Origin: Hymenobacter radiodurans
GTDB taxonomy: Bacteria; Bacteroidota; Bacteroidia; Cytophagales; Hymenobacteraceae
Length of the DNA: 64,000 nucleotides
Direction: 5' to 3'
NCBI RefSeq assembly: GCF_004355185.1
Contig: NZ_CP037922.1
Span: 4,558,001-4,622,000 of the forward strand
Of the stretch, positions 8,425 to 17,247 are shown piece after piece. The first letter of the stretch is position 1. The number at the start of each line of letters is the position of its first letter. The translations under genes were made by a program, and so were the position numbers. The notes beneath the pieces are model-generated. The model worked only from the letters and a program-made list of their open reading frames with translations. It was not told where the DNA came from and did not search any database.

Positions 8425-9783
8425 ATGCATCGCTTCCTATTCGTTATTCTCCTTCTTGTGTCGGCCGGCCTAAGTGGGCCTGTCAGTATCGCGCAACAGC
8501 CCACTGATGGGCTGCCGCCGCGACCTACGCCTTTTCGCTTCGTAACCGACCAAGCACAGCTTCTCTCTCCCGCCGACGTTAAAACGCTGGAAGGCGGTCT
8601 GCGGCGCTACGCCGATAGCACCGGCACCCAGATTGTTGTCGTGACGGTGGCCACGCTGGGCGGCCGCCCGGTGGCCGAGTATGGCCGCGCACTGGGTGAA
8701 GCCTGGGGCGTTGGGCAGCGCGGCAAAAACAACGGTATTGTGCTGCTACTTTCGGGCCAAGAGCGGCAGGTAACGATTCAGGCGGGTAGCGGCCTGCGCG
8801 CCCAGATTACGCCGGAGCTGACCAATGAGGTTATCAGTCAGAAAATGGCCCCCAGCTTCAAGCAAGGCCGCTACTTTGCGGGCTTACGTGCGGGCCTGAA
8901 CTCCTTGATGCTGGCCGCCAGCCCCACTTTTGCCCCCCAGGGCAAGCAGCAGGCCGCAACTGCGGCGGTTCCAGGTGCGGCATCAGCGCCGGGTAGTGCG
9001 GCAGGCGCTGGCCTTATGACCGACGAATCGAGCCTGAACAATGAGCTGCCCGCGGCCTCTGAACCAGCCTCGGAGCCTTATAGGCCGGCCGTAGCGCCGC
9101 CTGAACCGTCGTCGCCGGGCCTGGGGATGGGCACACTGGCTATCGGGGCTCTGGTAATTGGCGGTATTCTGTGGCTGGTGATGCGGATGTTTCGGAGCAA
9201 GACTCCAGCTGCCACCCGAACTGTTTATTCCAACCAGGATCAAAATCGTAATCAGACGCCTGATTTCCTAGGTACCCAATCGCGCGGTGGCAACCAACCT
9301 GCGGGGCCGGCTGGCAACTATAGCCGTGGTCCAGCGCGCCAGCCAGTACCCGATTTTCTTGGTACCGGCTCCATGAACAGGGGTGGCGGTGGCCTGAGCA
9401 GCGGCATGGGGGGCATTTTGGCAACGGGAGCCGCCGCCGCTGCGGGCGCTTACCTAGGCAACCGGATGGCCTCGGGCGGGCACTCCGACCAAGCCGGCAA
9501 CAGCATAGCTGGTCCCGACAACACCGCGTCCCAAAACCTTGACCCCGCGAATACTTACGCGGCCGGTATGGGCGGCGCAGCTGCTTCTGGTGGCTTCCCA
9601 GCATTAGAAGGTTCAGGCAATGTTGAGGAAACGAGCCCTGATTATTTCTCCGACCTACCAGCCGAGAGCTCTGAGCCCGACTTTTTCTCCGCCGATGAGA
9701 CGTCGTCCTACGATGATACTGCCTCCGATGACACGGGCGGCGGTGGCTTCGACGATACCAACGACAACAGCGGCTCCTGGTAA
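8425..9783 (+). CDS. TPM-domain protein with signal peptide and membrane helix
   Basis: 452 residues. A signal peptide (1-25) leads to a TPM domain (about residues 35-165) with the conserved strand GTQIVVVTVATLGG and the GIVLLLSGQERQVTIQAG region typical of the family. A Pro/Ala-rich linker, one transmembrane helix (about 232-253, LAIGALVIGGILWLVM) and a long Gly/Asn/Ser-rich tail follow. TPM proteins have been linked to thylakoid photosystem II repair and, in bacteria, to envelope quality control. The function in Bacteroidota is unsettled. The tail repeats PDFLG twice (TPDFLGTQ and VPDFLGTG). A terminator follows directly. Confidence 0.85.
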   Translation: MHRFLFVILLLVSAGLSGPVSIAQQPTDGLPPRPTPFRFVTDQAQLLSPADVKTLEGGLRRYADSTGTQIVVVTVATLGGRPVAEYGRALGEAWGVGQRGKNNGIVLLLSGQERQVTIQAGSGLRAQITPELTNEVISQKMAPSFKQGRYFAGLRAGLNSLMLAASPTFAPQGKQQAATAAVPGAASAPGSAAGAGLMTDESSLNNELPAASEPASEPYRPAVAPPEPSSPGLGMGTLAIGALVIGGILWLVMRMFRSKTPAATRTVYSNQDQNRNQTPDFLGTQSRGGNQPAGPAGNYSRGPARQPVPDFLGTGSMNRGGGGLSSGMGGILATGAAAAAGAYLGNRMASGGHSDQAGNSIAGPDNTASQNLDPANTYAAGMGGAAASGGFPALEGSGNVEETSPDYFSDLPAESSEPDFFSADETSSYDDTASDDTGGGGFDDTNDNSGSW

Positions 9784-9806
9784 GCGTTTCGGAACTCTGT
9801 TTTCAG

Positions 9807-9845
9807 CAAAAAAGCCCCCCAAATATGCTTTGGGGGCTTTTTTGC
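9807..9845. terminator. Intrinsic terminator between convergent genes
   Basis: AAAAAAGCCCCCCA pairs with TTGGGGGCTTTTTT. A-runs on one side and T-runs on the other make it usable for both the TPM gene and the minus-strand gene ending at 9869. Confidence 0.9.
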
Positions 9846-9868
9846 TAGGCGTTATTTCTGCGTGGCTC

Positions 9869-10396
9869 TTATAGTCCGCCAGCTGCCAGCGTGGGAATTA
9901 CTGCTACTGGTACCGAAGTGTTGAGGGTAGCCAGCTGCTGGCTTTGCTTGCCCAGCCGAACCTTCACATTGCGCACGGCTACTTCTTCGTTTGCTCCATT
10001 TGATTTCACCCGTAGCGTGTACCGATAGCTGTCTTTCCCGACCTTCAGGCACATTAGGTATTCGCCGGGCTGCAAATTATCGAAGTTGAGGCGGCAGGTA
10101 TAATACGATTGGTTGAATGCTTCATCGAACAGCTTCTGGCCAGTGATGAGGCTGTACACCTGCAGCTGTCCGCGCTGCTTGGCCAGGTTCTGGGTGCGCA
10201 CCCGAAAAACGGTGGGTTCTACTTTGTCGATGGCTACGGGTTGCTGCTGCGCCACTGCGGGGCTGGCAAACAAGGCACCACCAAACAAGAGCACGCCCAA
10301 GGTGGCCCGACGCAGATAATCCAAAGCAGAAGTGGCTGGCCGGTGAGCAAAACGGGCGGCGAAGCAGGAAGCAGCGGAAGTGAAGAAGCTTTTCAT
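9869..10396 (-). CDS. Secreted protein with a beta-sandwich-like domain, unknown function
   Basis: 175 residues. A long N-terminal region with a hydrophobic signal segment (about 31-49, LGVLLFGGALFASPAVAQ) predicts export. The mature part, VFRVRTQ..LQVYSLITGQKLFDE..NLQPGEYLMCLKVGKDSYRYTLRV, has the strand order and the L-x-P-G-x-Y turn seen in small immunoglobulin-like or T9SS-sorting-like beta sandwiches, but it is not at the C-terminus of a larger cargo. I cannot name the family. It is a single gene read toward the TPM gene. Confidence 0.55.
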   Translation of the reverse strand: MKSFFTSAASCFAARFAHRPATSALDYLRRATLGVLLFGGALFASPAVAQQQPVAIDKVEPTVFRVRTQNLAKQRGQLQVYSLITGQKLFDEAFNQSYYTCRLNFDNLQPGEYLMCLKVGKDSYRYTLRVKSNGANEEVAVRNVKVRLGKQSQQLATLNTSVPVAVIPTLAAGGL

Positions 10397-10835
10397 GATA
10401 AAAAGTTTGGGGTTAGAAATGATGGAGGCGTTACCAAATGCGCCGCTTGGCAGCGGCTATTTTCCTCTATAATGTTGCTGCTGGTGGCCGAGCCTGCTGC
10501 TGGAAACAGCAGAGCGTGTGCGGTTGTGAACAGTTGAATTGTAGAGGCATAGATAAATTTCCAACACCCGTGCCACTTACGTAATATATTACAATACAAA
10601 TACTTACAATAAAACCACACCAAATACCACCGCTGAAAACTGTTCGCTCTCGGACAGAGCGTTCGATTTCGAACTAGGAGGGAGAGCTGATATCAATAGG
10701 GTAGTGGAAAAACTGCATGCGTGGGGAGTATTCGTCACCCGACACCCTTCGTTTTGCTCCACGGCCTGCCTACTGGCGCCATCACTATGGCTGCGCTTAT
10801 TACTTTAGCCAGCGCGTCGCTACTACCTATACTTT
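10397..10835. other. AT-rich intergenic region with two palindromes
   Basis: 439 bp without a convincing gene. It contains an AT-rich stretch around 10575-10620 that suits the promoter of the minus-strand secreted gene. Two small dyads sit side by side: CGCTCT/AGAGCG (10645-10661, 5-nt loop) and GTTCGA-TT-TCGAAC (10661-10674). They could be an operator pair for the divergent genes; nothing else shows. Confidence 0.5.
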
Positions 10836-11402
10836 ATGGAGTCAATTCCTACCCCAGTTCTTAATCCGCCCCTCCACCAAGTACCCGTGCTCGAAACGGC
10901 TCGCCTACTTATGCGGGGATACAAACCCAGTGATTTTGAGCAGTATGTGGCTATGTGGTCCGACCCCAAGTTTTACCGCTACCTGACTCCGCGCCCCATG
11001 GTGGAGGAAGAAGTATGGGCCACTATGCTGCGCAGCATTGGGCACTGGGCGCTGATGGGCTTCGGGTTCTGGGCTATTGAGGAAAAAGAAACCGGCGCCT
11101 TTATCGGTGCCGTGGGCTTTGCCGATCCGAAACGCGACATCGTACCCTCGAGCCACGGCACGCCCGAAATTGGCTGGGTGCTGGCTGCTTCCGCCCACGG
11201 CAAAGGTTACGCGACGGAGGCCGTAGCGGCGGCCATTGCCTGGGGCGATGCGCATTTTGGGGCCGTGCGTACCGTGTGCATTATTCATCCGGCCAACAAA
11301 GCCTCCCTGCGCCTGGCCGAGAAGTTTGGCTACCGGCCCTACCACCGCACCACCTACAAAGATCAGCCGACTGTGATGCTGGAGCGGTTTGGGAAAGAGT
11401 AA
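10836..11402 (+). CDS. RimJ/RimL-type GNAT N-acetyltransferase
   Basis: 188 residues. The first strand VPVLETARLLMRGYKPSDFE, the middle region FGFWAIEEKETGAFIGAVGF, the acetyl-CoA loop EIGWVLAASAHGKGYATEA (G-K-G-Y-A-T-E) and the end HPANKASLRLAEKFGYR are the standard RimJ/RimL order, so an acetyl transfer to an amino group is expected. The substrate (ribosomal protein, antibiotic or metabolite) cannot be told. The ATG at 10836 gives a usual N-terminal extension of about 20 residues. It is a single gene, closed by a terminator. Confidence 0.9.
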   Translation: MESIPTPVLNPPLHQVPVLETARLLMRGYKPSDFEQYVAMWSDPKFYRYLTPRPMVEEEVWATMLRSIGHWALMGFGFWAIEEKETGAFIGAVGFADPKRDIVPSSHGTPEIGWVLAASAHGKGYATEAVAAAIAWGDAHFGAVRTVCIIHPANKASLRLAEKFGYRPYHRTTYKDQPTVMLERFGKE

Positions 11403-11443
11403 TTCCTCGCTTCTGCAACTGCTACCGAATACAAACTCATTTT

Positions 11444-11480
11444 AAAAAAGCCCCCAGATTTGCTTTGGGGGGCTTTTTTA
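11444..11480 (+). terminator. Intrinsic terminator of the GNAT gene
   Basis: AAAAAAGCCCCCAGA pairs with TTTGGGGGGCTTTTTT. It is the common core, 42 bp after the stop. Confidence 0.9.
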
Positions 11481-11720
11481 TTCCGACTTACTGGTTGCAC
11501 GCAGAGTGCGTGCCCCGCATCGGATTTGCTGCGCTTTTTTCGAGGTGTTCACTCATGTATCAGGAAAAAATTAGGTGCCTTGATAAGGTAAAAAGCCAGT
11601 TGATACGTCGTATAGCCTAACAATCGGGCTCCTGCCACAGACGTGGGAGCGCCCTTTAACGACCTATATAAGCGGCTTCGCAACGGCGCACGCCGCCTCA
11701 ACTACTATTCTTTCTTTCGC

Positions 11721-11987
11721 ATGCTACCCATTCAGCAGCAGGTCTATAGCTACCTGCCTATCAAACCCACGCTCGCAGCCAAACCCTCCAACGACTCCCG
11801 CTTCAGCGAGGATTTGGGCATGGATCAGATCGACTTTTTTGAGCTGGTTATTCGCCTCGAAAACCTCTACCACGTCCGCATTCCTGATACGGAGCTAGAG
11901 CAGGTGAAAACAGTGCAGCAACTCATCAGCTGTCTTAATGATCAGCTGGTAGGGCAAAAGTGGGGCTGCTCGTTGCTTATGGCCTAG
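11721..11987 (+). CDS. Acyl-carrier-protein-like protein lacking the carrier serine
   Basis: 88 residues from ATG 11721 (an in-frame extension to 11643 is possible). The body FSEDLGMDQIDFFELVIRLE followed by NLYHVRIPDTELEQVKTVQQLI is the acyl carrier fold: helix II beginning after L-G-x-D, the E-L-V helix, and the I-P-D..V.TVQ..I end. In true carriers the residue after the Asp is the Ser that receives phosphopantetheine (D-S-L). Here it is Gln (D-Q-I), so this protein should not carry acyl chains. It may be a scaffold or decoy. A FabG-like reductase gene starts 183 bp downstream. The 11988-12170 stretch has no supported gene. Confidence 0.75.
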   Translation: MLPIQQQVYSYLPIKPTLAAKPSNDSRFSEDLGMDQIDFFELVIRLENLYHVRIPDTELEQVKTVQQLISCLNDQLVGQKWGCSLLMA

Positions 11988-12170
11988 ACTACTACACCTG
12001 TTTACTTCGCCTGACGCATTTGTGCTTATTCCTGAGAGCGACTTTTCTCGGCATTCCGCTTTTCACTAAAACTGAAGGTGGCGTGTACCAGCTACTTACC
12101 GCAGACAGCCAAACACCTGTCGGCTTCGGTAGTTATGCCGTGTATTACTCTCTCTTTTAGTTGAAATCGC

Positions 12171-12887
12171 ATGGAATCATTAGCAGGAAAAGTCGCCCTT
12201 GTGACGGGCGCGGGCAAAGGAATTGGGCGCGCAGTGGCCTTGGCGCTGGCGCAGGAAGGCGTGCATGTAGGCTTGCTGGCCCGCTCTGAGGAGCAGCTTC
12301 AGGCCGTAGCCGCCGAGATAAAGGCCTTGGGGGGCAAAACTGCCGTCGTAGCCGCCGACATCACCGACCGCGCCGCCGTAGAAGCCGCCGCTGCCCGCGT
12401 AGAGCAGGAGCTTGGCCCCATCGATATTCTCATTAATAATGCTGGCATCGGCACCTTCGGCAAGTTCCTGGACTTCGACCCCACCGAGTGGGAGCGCATT
12501 ATTCAGGTAAACCTGATGGGCGTTTACTACGCCACGCGCGCCGTATTGCCCCAGATGATAGCCCGCCAGACCGGCGACATCATCAATATTTCGTCTACGG
12601 CCGGGCAGCGCGGCGCAGCGGGCACCAGCGCCTACAGCGCCTCAAAGTTTGCCGTCATGGGTCTCACCGAATCGTTGATGCAGGAAGTACGAAAACACAA
12701 TATTCGGGTGTCGGCGCTCACGCCCAGCACCATCGCTACCGAGCTGGCCGTCAGCAATAAGCTCACCGATGGCAACCCCGATAAAGTAGCCCAGCCGGAG
12801 GATTTAGCTGAGCTTATCATCGCGCAGCTGAAGCTTAATCGGCGGGTGTTTATTAAAGAGGCCGGTATGTGGTCGACGAACCCGTAG
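12171..12887 (+). CDS. FabG-like short-chain dehydrogenase/reductase
   Basis: 238 residues, classical SDR. The NAD(P) loop TGAGKGIG is at 13-20, NNAG is at about 89-92, the catalytic Ser is in NISSTAG, the YSASK tetrad (Tyr and Lys) is at about 154-158, and the PSTIAT turn follows. Family members reduce 3-ketoacyl thioesters or other carbonyls with NADPH. The ACP-like gene upstream makes a fatty-acyl role tempting but that protein lacks its carrier Ser, so the substrate stays open. It starts at ATG 12171 and is followed by a terminator. Confidence 0.9.
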   Translation: MESLAGKVALVTGAGKGIGRAVALALAQEGVHVGLLARSEEQLQAVAAEIKALGGKTAVVAADITDRAAVEAAAARVEQELGPIDILINNAGIGTFGKFLDFDPTEWERIIQVNLMGVYYATRAVLPQMIARQTGDIINISSTAGQRGAAGTSAYSASKFAVMGLTESLMQEVRKHNIRVSALTPSTIATELAVSNKLTDGNPDKVAQPEDLAELIIAQLKLNRRVFIKEAGMWSTNP

Positions 12888-13019
12888 CACGAGCTTTCTC
12901 TGCCTCTTGGTCTTTTGGTGCGGCGTTGATGCTTATTATCCTCTCCCCAGTATCTAAGCACATCACTATCGCGTAGAAAGTACAGCGCATCAGCTTCGAC
13001 CTACGCGAGATTCGCGAAC

Positions 13020-13062
13020 GAAAAGCCCCCAGACGCTCACAAGTAGCGCTTGGGGGCTTTTT
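13020..13062 (+). terminator. Intrinsic terminator after the SDR gene
   Basis: AAAAGCCCCCAGACGCT pairs with AGCGCTTGGGGGCTTTTT, including an inner G/C extension; T-run at the 3' side. Confidence 0.9.
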
Positions 13063-13088
13063 AATCTTCCCACTCCTACTCTTTTCTC

Positions 13089-14012
13089 ATGGATATGCAC
13101 CACATCCGGCGCGGTACCGGCAAGCCACTTTTACTGCTACACGGTATCGGAGGCAGCTGGCGCTCTTGGCAAACCATTCTCGATGGCCTCGCGGCTGAAC
13201 GCGACGTGATTGCCGTAGACTTGCCTGGGTTTGGCAATACGCCCCCTTTGGATGGACCGGTTACTATCGGCACGCTAGCCGACGCGGTAACGGACTTTCT
13301 ACGCGCGCAAAATCTACTGGGTATCGACGTGGTAGGCAGTTCTATGGGCGCGCGCTTGGTGCTGGAGCTGGCGCGCCGGGGCGGCGTGGTGGGCGTAGTC
13401 GTATCTCTGGATCCGGGCGGGTTCTGGGAAGGCTGGGAGATTCCGGTCTTTTATCATACTGTGGCCGTTTCAACCAAGCTAGTGCGTGCCTTGCAGCCGG
13501 TGATGCCGCAGTTAACCGGCAATAGTGCGAGCCGCACGATATTGTTTGCCCAGTTTTCAGCGAAACCCTGGAAAATTGCCCCCCAGGTAGCTTTGGATGA
13601 GATGCGGACCTTCGCCAAAGCGCCTTCCTTCAATGAGCTGCTGTACAACCTGGCCTACGGTGAAAAGCAGCAAGGCGCGCCGCGGGGCAGTATCACAGCA
13701 CCTCTCATCATTGGCTGGGGCCGGCAAGACAGGGTATGTTTTCCGAGTCAGGCCGAGCGGGCCCTAGCCAAATTTCCGGATGCCCGCCTGCGCTGGTTCG
13801 ACAACTGTGGGCACTTTCCGCAGTGGGATCAGCCTGAGGAAACCACTCGCCTGATTCTGCGCGCCACCAACGGCGAAACCATTGAGGAAGCCGTCGAAGC
13901 GCGTGAAACCGTTGGCGCTTCGCCCCGCCGCCTGAGTACTACGGCCGCCGTGTTGGGCATAGTGGCCCTTGTAGCGGGTGGTATTTGGATGGCGGGTCTT
14001 AAAAGACGCTAA
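13089..14012 (+). CDS. Alpha/beta hydrolase with C-terminal membrane anchor
   Basis: 307 residues. The start HGIGGSWRSW is the oxyanion-side strand and loop, VVGSSMGARLV is the nucleophile elbow (Ser in G-S-S-M-G), IIGWGRQDRVCF carries the acid and NCGHFPQWDQP the catalytic His. All triad elements are therefore present. The extra feature is a C-terminal hydrophobic helix (about 285-303, AAVLGIVALVAGGIWMAG) followed by KRR, which should tie the enzyme to the cytoplasmic membrane. Substrate unknown; the family covers esterases, haloalkane dehalogenases and epoxide hydrolases. Start: ATG 13089. Confidence 0.88.
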   Translation: MDMHHIRRGTGKPLLLLHGIGGSWRSWQTILDGLAAERDVIAVDLPGFGNTPPLDGPVTIGTLADAVTDFLRAQNLLGIDVVGSSMGARLVLELARRGGVVGVVVSLDPGGFWEGWEIPVFYHTVAVSTKLVRALQPVMPQLTGNSASRTILFAQFSAKPWKIAPQVALDEMRTFAKAPSFNELLYNLAYGEKQQGAPRGSITAPLIIGWGRQDRVCFPSQAERALAKFPDARLRWFDNCGHFPQWDQPEETTRLILRATNGETIEEAVEARETVGASPRRLSTTAAVLGIVALVAGGIWMAGLKRR

Positions 14013-14063
14013 AAGGTTGTGGCCCACGATAAAACCTTATTTCTACCATGGGCCACAACCTTT
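14012..14063. terminator. Bidirectional terminator between hydrolase and aspA
   Basis: AAAGGTTGTGGCCCA (14012-14026) and TGGGCCACAACCTTT (14049-14063) are perfect inverted repeats with a 22-nt loop, between convergent stop codons. The stem differs from the common G/C-run core. Confidence 0.85.
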
Positions 14064-14069
14064 ATTCAG

Positions 14070-15476
14070 CTACTGGATAAAATGCGGTCTGATCAGGTTT
14101 TCGAAGGTGAATATTTCGTCCCATTTAGCTTGGGTCAGCAACTGACGCTCGGTCACGGCTACTTCATACACCGATTTACCGGTGCGCAGGGCCTCTTTTG
14201 CAATTTCGGCGGCCGTTTCGTAGCCCAGCACCGGGTTTAGCTGCGTAACGATGCCCACGCTGTTGCGCACCAAGCGCTCCGCGTGCTCTTTGTTGGCCGT
14301 AATGCCCACCACGCATTTTTCGCGCAAGGTGTGGCAGGCGCGGGTGAGGTAAGAGATGCTGGTGAACAATGCGAAGGAGATAACCGGCTCCATTACATTG
14401 AGTTGCAGTTGGCCGGCCTCAGCAGCCATTGTCACGGTCAGGTCGGCCCCGATTACATAGAAGGCTGTTTGGTTGACTACCTCCGGCACCACTGGGTTCA
14501 CTTTGCCGGGCATAATGCTGGAGCCGGGCTGCAAGGGGGGCAAATTTATTTCGTTGATGCCCGTACGGGGGCCAGAGGACAGCAGGCGCAGGTCGTTGCA
14601 GATCTTGGAGAGCTTCACGGCCGTGCGCTTCAGCACCCCCGATAGCTGCACGTACGCGCCCGTATCGTAGGTGGCCTCAATCAGGTCGCCGGCCAGTATC
14701 AGATCGAGGCCCGTAATAGTACGCAGGTGTTCGGTCACAATTTCGGCGTAGCCGGCCGGGGCATTTACCCGCGTCCCAATGGCCGTGGCACCCATATTAA
14801 TCTCGCTGATGAGGCTGCGGCTGTCTTCAATGCGCAGCAATTCCTCGCGCAGGTTGGTTGCGAAGGCCTGAAACTCGTCGCCCATACTCATGGGCACGGC
14901 ATCTTGGAGCTGGGTGCGGCCCATTTTGAGCACGTTACGAAACTCAACGCCTTTTTCCGCAAACGCATCAGCCAACTGGCCCAGCGCCTGGCTGTAGCCC
15001 ACCAGCTTATTATTCAGCGCAATGCGGAAAGCCGTCGGATAGGCGTCGTTGGTCGATTGGGAGCAGTTGACGTGGTTGTTAGGGTGGCAGAACTGGTATT
15101 CTCCTTTCTGCTTGCCCATCAGCTCCAGGGCCACGTTGGCAATGACTTCGTTGGCGTTCATATTCACTGAAGTGCCCGCGCCGCCCTGAATCATATCAGT
15201 GGTAAACTGGCTATCGAACTCGCCGGCCGCCACCCGGTCGCAGGCCCGCACAATGCACTCGGCAATAGTAGGATCGAGCACGCCCAGGTCGCGGTTGGCC
15301 AGGGCCGCGGCTTTTTTTACGTAGGCCAGCGCCTGCACAAACAGCGGCTCTGAGCGGAGTGGAATACCCGTGATGTCGAAATTTTCGAGGGCGCGCAGGG
15401 TCTGAATACCATAGTAGACATCCGTGGGGATGGCCCGTTCGCCAAGAAAATCGTGTTCGAGTCGGGAAGTTTGCAT
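14070..15476 (-). CDS. aspA: Aspartate ammonia-lyase
   Basis: 468 residues from ATG 15476, reading MQTSRLEHDFLGE (longer in-frame starts are less likely). It belongs to the fumarase/aspartase superfamily: N-terminal substrate loop, GTSVNMNANEVIAN with the conserved N-x-N-E, and the signature loop GSSIMPGKVNPV near residue 320. It reversibly converts L-aspartate to fumarate and ammonia in the cytosol. The related fumarase C is excluded mainly by the start ERAIPTDVYYGIQT and the helix wording, which are aspartase-like. A 22-nt-loop terminator shared with the convergent hydrolase closes it. Upstream, 15477-15756 has a lone arm of the common terminator core near 15582. Confidence 0.9.
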   Translation of the reverse strand: MQTSRLEHDFLGERAIPTDVYYGIQTLRALENFDITGIPLRSEPLFVQALAYVKKAAALANRDLGVLDPTIAECIVRACDRVAAGEFDSQFTTDMIQGGAGTSVNMNANEVIANVALELMGKQKGEYQFCHPNNHVNCSQSTNDAYPTAFRIALNNKLVGYSQALGQLADAFAEKGVEFRNVLKMGRTQLQDAVPMSMGDEFQAFATNLREELLRIEDSRSLISEINMGATAIGTRVNAPAGYAEIVTEHLRTITGLDLILAGDLIEATYDTGAYVQLSGVLKRTAVKLSKICNDLRLLSSGPRTGINEINLPPLQPGSSIMPGKVNPVVPEVVNQTAFYVIGADLTVTMAAEAGQLQLNVMEPVISFALFTSISYLTRACHTLREKCVVGITANKEHAERLVRNSVGIVTQLNPVLGYETAAEIAKEALRTGKSVYEVAVTERQLLTQAKWDEIFTFENLIRPHFIQ

Positions 15477-15756
15477 GGTGGGGTGGGGTGGATTTCTAAG
15501 AGTAACTTGTCTACGCAAAGTAACGGACGAGGTCGGAGATTGTGTGAAGCAGCACTGTTGCCGATCAACGTACCTTAAGCAAAAAAGCCCCCCATTGCAT
15601 GTCGGAACAGCTTCGCAGATAGTACAGAAATGCCTACTTGCGTCTGGTTGATGAATAATCTACCGCATATCAAACTACTAACTTCCACAACGAAAAGAAC
15701 GCGAATATGCGTCTCGATACCGGCCTTTGTGAAGAGCCCATATAAGCCAGCGGAGC

Positions 15757-16347
15757 GTGAGAAACTGGAAAGACCCGAGCTACTTGCGTACCGGCACCCC
15801 GCGCCAGCAACTAGCGTATGCTACCCTGCAAAACCTAGCTGTACTAACCACGCTGCGCGATTTTGATCCAGTGCTGGCCGGCACCATTCCGCTGAATATT
15901 GACATTAGCAGTAGCGACCTAGACGTGCTATGTGCCGTTGCGGCCGCGAAGGTGCCTTCCTTCCTACAGCTTCTCAACGCACACTATGCCCATCTGCCGG
16001 AGTTTGAGTTAGGGCAAAAACCCATCAACGACCGGCCGTCAGTGGTATGCCGCTTTCGTTATGCGGAGTTTGAAATCGAGATTTTTGGGCAGGATTGCCC
16101 GACCGAAGCTCAGCACGCCTTCCGACATATGGTTGTGGAAGACTTGGTGCTGCAAGCCGGGGGCGAGGCATGGCGCACGGCCGTGCGCCAGCTCAAAGAG
16201 CAAGGACTGAAAACGGAACCCGCCTTCGCAACTCTCCTGCAGTTCCGCGGCAATGCCTACGAGTCCCTGCTGGAGCTGGAAGGGAAAAGCATAGAGGAAC
16301 TTCGAGCTTGGCTATCTAATCTTCCGCCGCCACTTGCCGTAGGTTGA
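15757..16347 (+). CDS. DUF4269-family protein
   Basis: 196 residues from GTG 15757. The start YLRTGTPRQQLAYATLQNL, GTIPLNIDISSSDLDVLC and the later YAEFEIEIFGQDCPTEAQ.AFRHM correspond to the DUF4269 family, which resembles minor nucleotidyltransferases (an Asp pair in D-I-S-S-S-D-L-D). No function is proven. There is no ATG in front of the conserved region, so the GTG start is the best choice. The creatininase gene follows 57 bp downstream on the same strand, and the two may share a transcript. Confidence 0.8.
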   Translation: MRNWKDPSYLRTGTPRQQLAYATLQNLAVLTTLRDFDPVLAGTIPLNIDISSSDLDVLCAVAAAKVPSFLQLLNAHYAHLPEFELGQKPINDRPSVVCRFRYAEFEIEIFGQDCPTEAQHAFRHMVVEDLVLQAGGEAWRTAVRQLKEQGLKTEPAFATLLQFRGNAYESLLELEGKSIEELRAWLSNLPPPLAVG

Positions 16348-16404
16348 TATCCGTTTAGTTTTGGCGCTACACCCATCATTACAGCTACTGTTCGCTTTTC
16401 TCCT

Positions 16405-17172
16405 ATGACCCCACGCCCGTATATTCTTGCCGAAACCACCTGGCAGCAGGTGAAAGAAACGAAGTATGAAGTAGTGGTGCTGCCCTGGGGCGCCACCGAG
16501 GCCCACAACTACCATTTGCCCTACGCCACCGACAACTACCAGTGCGACTATGTAGCAGCCGAAGCAGCTCGCAAGGCTTGGGACCGGGGGGCAAAAGTGA
16601 CTGTGCTGCCCACCATTCCTTTCGGCGTAAACACTGGCCAGCTGGATATTACGCTCGATATGAACCTGAACCCGAGCACGCAGCACTTGATTCTGCGCGA
16701 TATGGTGCAGGTGCTGGCGCGGCAAGGTATTCCGAAGCTGGTAGTGCTGAACGGGCACGGAGGCAACGATTTTCGGCAGATACTGCGCGAGCTGCAGGCG
16801 GAGTTTCCGAGCGTATTCCTTTGTACCCTCAACTGGTATAAGGCCGCCGACCGCAGCCAGTTCTTCACGGCCCCCGGCGACCACGCCGATGCCTTGGAAA
16901 CCAGCGCCATGCTGCATATTGCCCCCCAACTGGTGCGTCCGCTGGCCGAAGCTGGTGATGGCGCCGCTAAGCAGTTCAAAGTAAATGCTTTTCGGCAAGG
17001 CTGGGCGTGGGCGCAGCGCGAGTGGAGCAAAGTGTCGGCTGATACCGGCGTGGGCGACCCCGCTGAGGCAACGCCTGAAAAAGGCGAGGCGTTTCTGGAA
17101 GCAGTGACTACCAACATCGGGCAATTTCTGGTCGATCTGGCTGCCGCCGACCCGCAGGATCTATACGAATAG
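16405..17172 (+). CDS. Creatininase-family amidohydrolase
   Basis: 255 residues, cytosolic, metal-dependent. Creatininase-fold landmarks in order: LPWGATEAHNYHLPYATD (metal ligands Glu, His and Asp), NGHGGND (His/Gly turn) and GDHADALETS, whose Glu is the second-site ligand. The family hydrolyses cyclic or linear amides: creatinine, and the formamide intermediate in riboflavin/F420 biosynthesis. The natural substrate here is not evident. ATG 16405 directly precedes the conserved first strand. The next gene starts 75 bp later. Confidence 0.88.
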   Translation: MTPRPYILAETTWQQVKETKYEVVVLPWGATEAHNYHLPYATDNYQCDYVAAEAARKAWDRGAKVTVLPTIPFGVNTGQLDITLDMNLNPSTQHLILRDMVQVLARQGIPKLVVLNGHGGNDFRQILRELQAEFPSVFLCTLNWYKAADRSQFFTAPGDHADALETSAMLHIAPQLVRPLAEAGDGAAKQFKVNAFRQGWAWAQREWSKVSADTGVGDPAEATPEKGEAFLEAVTTNIGQFLVDLAAADPQDLYE

Positions 17173-17247
17173 GCCGCGCCGCTACCTCGTCTGCCGAACT
17201 TTGTGCAAGTTTGGGCCGGCACCACTCCCGCCCCATTATTTAACCCT

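Noticed and set aside
11960..12160. Possible small gene between the ACP-like and SDR genes
   Set aside because: Starts within the previous gene, with no domain, no plausible start signal and an odd composition.
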